6,875 nt of DNA from CAZZCS01 sp964652645. Lineage in GTDB: Bacteria; Cloacimonadota; Cloacimonadia; Cloacimonadales; Cloacimonadaceae. The position numbers and the translations under genes are program-made. Position 1 is the stretch's first letter, and each line of letters starts with the position of its first letter. Positions 6,105 to 6,875 of the stretch are shown piece by piece. The notes under the pieces are model-generated. The model searched no databases, had not been told where the DNA came from, and worked only from the letters and a program-made list of their open reading frames with translations. The stretch is from positions 1-6,875 of the forward strand of contig CAZZCS010000114.1 of NCBI GenBank assembly GCA_964652645.1, read 5' to 3'.

Positions 6105-6875
6105 ATGAAGATACTTGTGACCGGTGCTGCCGGTTTCATCGCCTCTCATGTTTCTGATGCCTATATCGCAGCAGGGCATGAAGTAGTAGTAGTGGACAAT
6201 CTCTCAACGGGTTACATGCACAATGTAAACTCCAAAGCCAGGTTTTACAAGGTCGATATCTGCTCCGAAGCCCTGGACGAAGTATTTGAGAAAGAGAAGC
6301 CAGATATCGTAAATCATCACGCAGCCCAGATCAGCGTTCCCCTCTCCGTCAAAGATCCACTAAATGATGCCGAAATAAACGTTAAGGGATTAATTCGTCT
6401 GCTCCAGAACTGTGTAAAACACAGCGTCAAGAAGGTGATCTATATCTCCTCTGGTGGGGCCATGTATGGCGAGGCGACAGAGTATCCCACTACCGAGACC
6501 TACAACCCCAAACCCTTATCTGTCTATGCGATCAATAAGATGGTGGGGGAGAACTACCTGGCCTTTTACAACCACCAGTATGGATTGAACTATACGGTCT
6601 TACGCTATGCCAATGTCTTTGGCCCCAGGCAGGTTTCTCATGGAGAAGCTGGAGTGGTATCCATCCTCATCGAGCTGCTCCTGCAAAATCAAACCCCCAA
6701 TGTTTATGTATATCCCGCTGAGCCAGAGGGGATGATACGTGACTACGTCTATGTCAAAGACGTCGTAAAGGCAAATCTGATCGCTCTATCCCATGGGCAT
6801 AACGATGCCTTTAACATCGGAACCCAGATAGAGACTACCACCATGCAGCTTTATAACGAGATTTGCACCCAACTC
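6105..6875 (+). CDS. NAD-dependent sugar-nucleotide epimerase/dehydratase, GalE-like (3' end missing)
   Basis: Extended short-chain dehydrogenase/reductase expected to epimerise or dehydrate a UDP- or other NDP-sugar in the cytoplasm. The frame is open for 257 codons to the window edge; relatives are about 310-330 residues, so perhaps 50-70 are missing. Visible features are the N-terminal nucleotide-binding TGAAGFIASH (6-15), D31 at the end of strand 2 for the NAD ribose, HHAAQISVP (71-79), the catalytic-region serines S115/S116 in YISSGGAMYGE (113-123), the YxxxK pair Y141/K145, LRYANVFGPRQ near 175-185, and RDYVYVKDVV further on. The third glycine of the GxxGxxG motif is alanine (A13). It is the last gene seen, 3 nt after the NusG paralogue. 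Together with the WbpA-type dehydrogenase, a C4-epimerase role such as UDP-GlcNAcA to UDP-GalNAcA is attractive, but galactose epimerase or another NDP-sugar activity fits equally well. Confidence 0.9.
   Translation, partial: MKILVTGAAGFIASHVSDAYIAAGHEVVVVDNLSTGYMHNVNSKARFYKVDICSEALDEVFEKEKPDIVNHHAAQISVPLSVKDPLNDAEINVKGLIRLLQNCVKHSVKKVIYISSGGAMYGEATEYPTTETYNPKPLSVYAINKMVGENYLAFYNHQYGLNYTVLRYANVFGPRQVSHGEAGVVSILIELLLQNQTPNVYVYPAEPEGMIRDYVYVKDVVKANLIALSHGHNDAFNIGTQIETTTMQLYNEICTQL

Noticed and set aside
6120..6134. Perfect small hairpin (ACCGG/CCGGT) just after the epimerase start
   Set aside because: It arises from the codons for the glycine-rich TGAAG motif and is too short to claim regulatory function.

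Overview
The window looks like a bacterial chromosomal segment with six tightly packed genes, all on the + strand and separated by very short gaps. By eye the base composition is a little under half GC and is even throughout. The proteins are clearly bacterial (S15, a full KH/S1 PNPase). I cannot name the taxon. The long AhcY form, the basic PNPase tail and a NusG paralogue beside sugar-nucleotide genes would fit an uncultured Gram-negative lineage such as Cloacimonadota or another FCB-group relative. That is an impression, not a demonstrated assignment.

Layout: 1-120 is a leader ahead of rpsO (121-390, ribosomal protein S15). Positions 391-550 are a structured spacer, followed by pnp (551-2779, polynucleotide phosphorylase). 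ahcY (2787-4193, S-adenosylhomocysteine hydrolase) follows after 7 nt. A UDP-GlcNAc/UDP-ManNAc-type nucleotide-sugar dehydrogenase (4213-5511) follows after 19 nt, then a NusG-family paralogue with a TTG start (5526-6101) after 14 nt. Last is a GalE-like NAD-dependent sugar epimerase/dehydratase (6105-6875) that runs off the right edge. There are no recognisable tRNA, rRNA, mobile element or CRISPR sequences. The minus-strand open frames are shadows of these genes.

The window joins two functional blocks. The left block is the widespread rpsO-pnp housekeeping pair plus ahcY. The right block looks like the start of a surface-polysaccharide locus: dehydrogenase and epimerase would supply an activated uronic-acid-type sugar, and the NusG paralogue resembles the specialised elongation factors (RfaH, UpxY, LoaP) that help RNA polymerase through long polysaccharide operons. 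No terminator is visible between the blocks.

The most notable non-coding signal is the rpsO-pnp spacer. It holds a first strong hairpin (404-448) without a U-tract, then a long, nearly complete stem-loop (465-531). The 3' arm of that second stem is perfectly complementary over 7 nt to the pnp Shine-Dalgarno region (541-547). The 5' arm and the ribosome binding site therefore compete for the same strand. This suggests a switch in which cleavage and removal of the 5' arm, the known RNase III/PNPase step in E. coli pnp autocontrol, would free the 3' arm to mask the start site.
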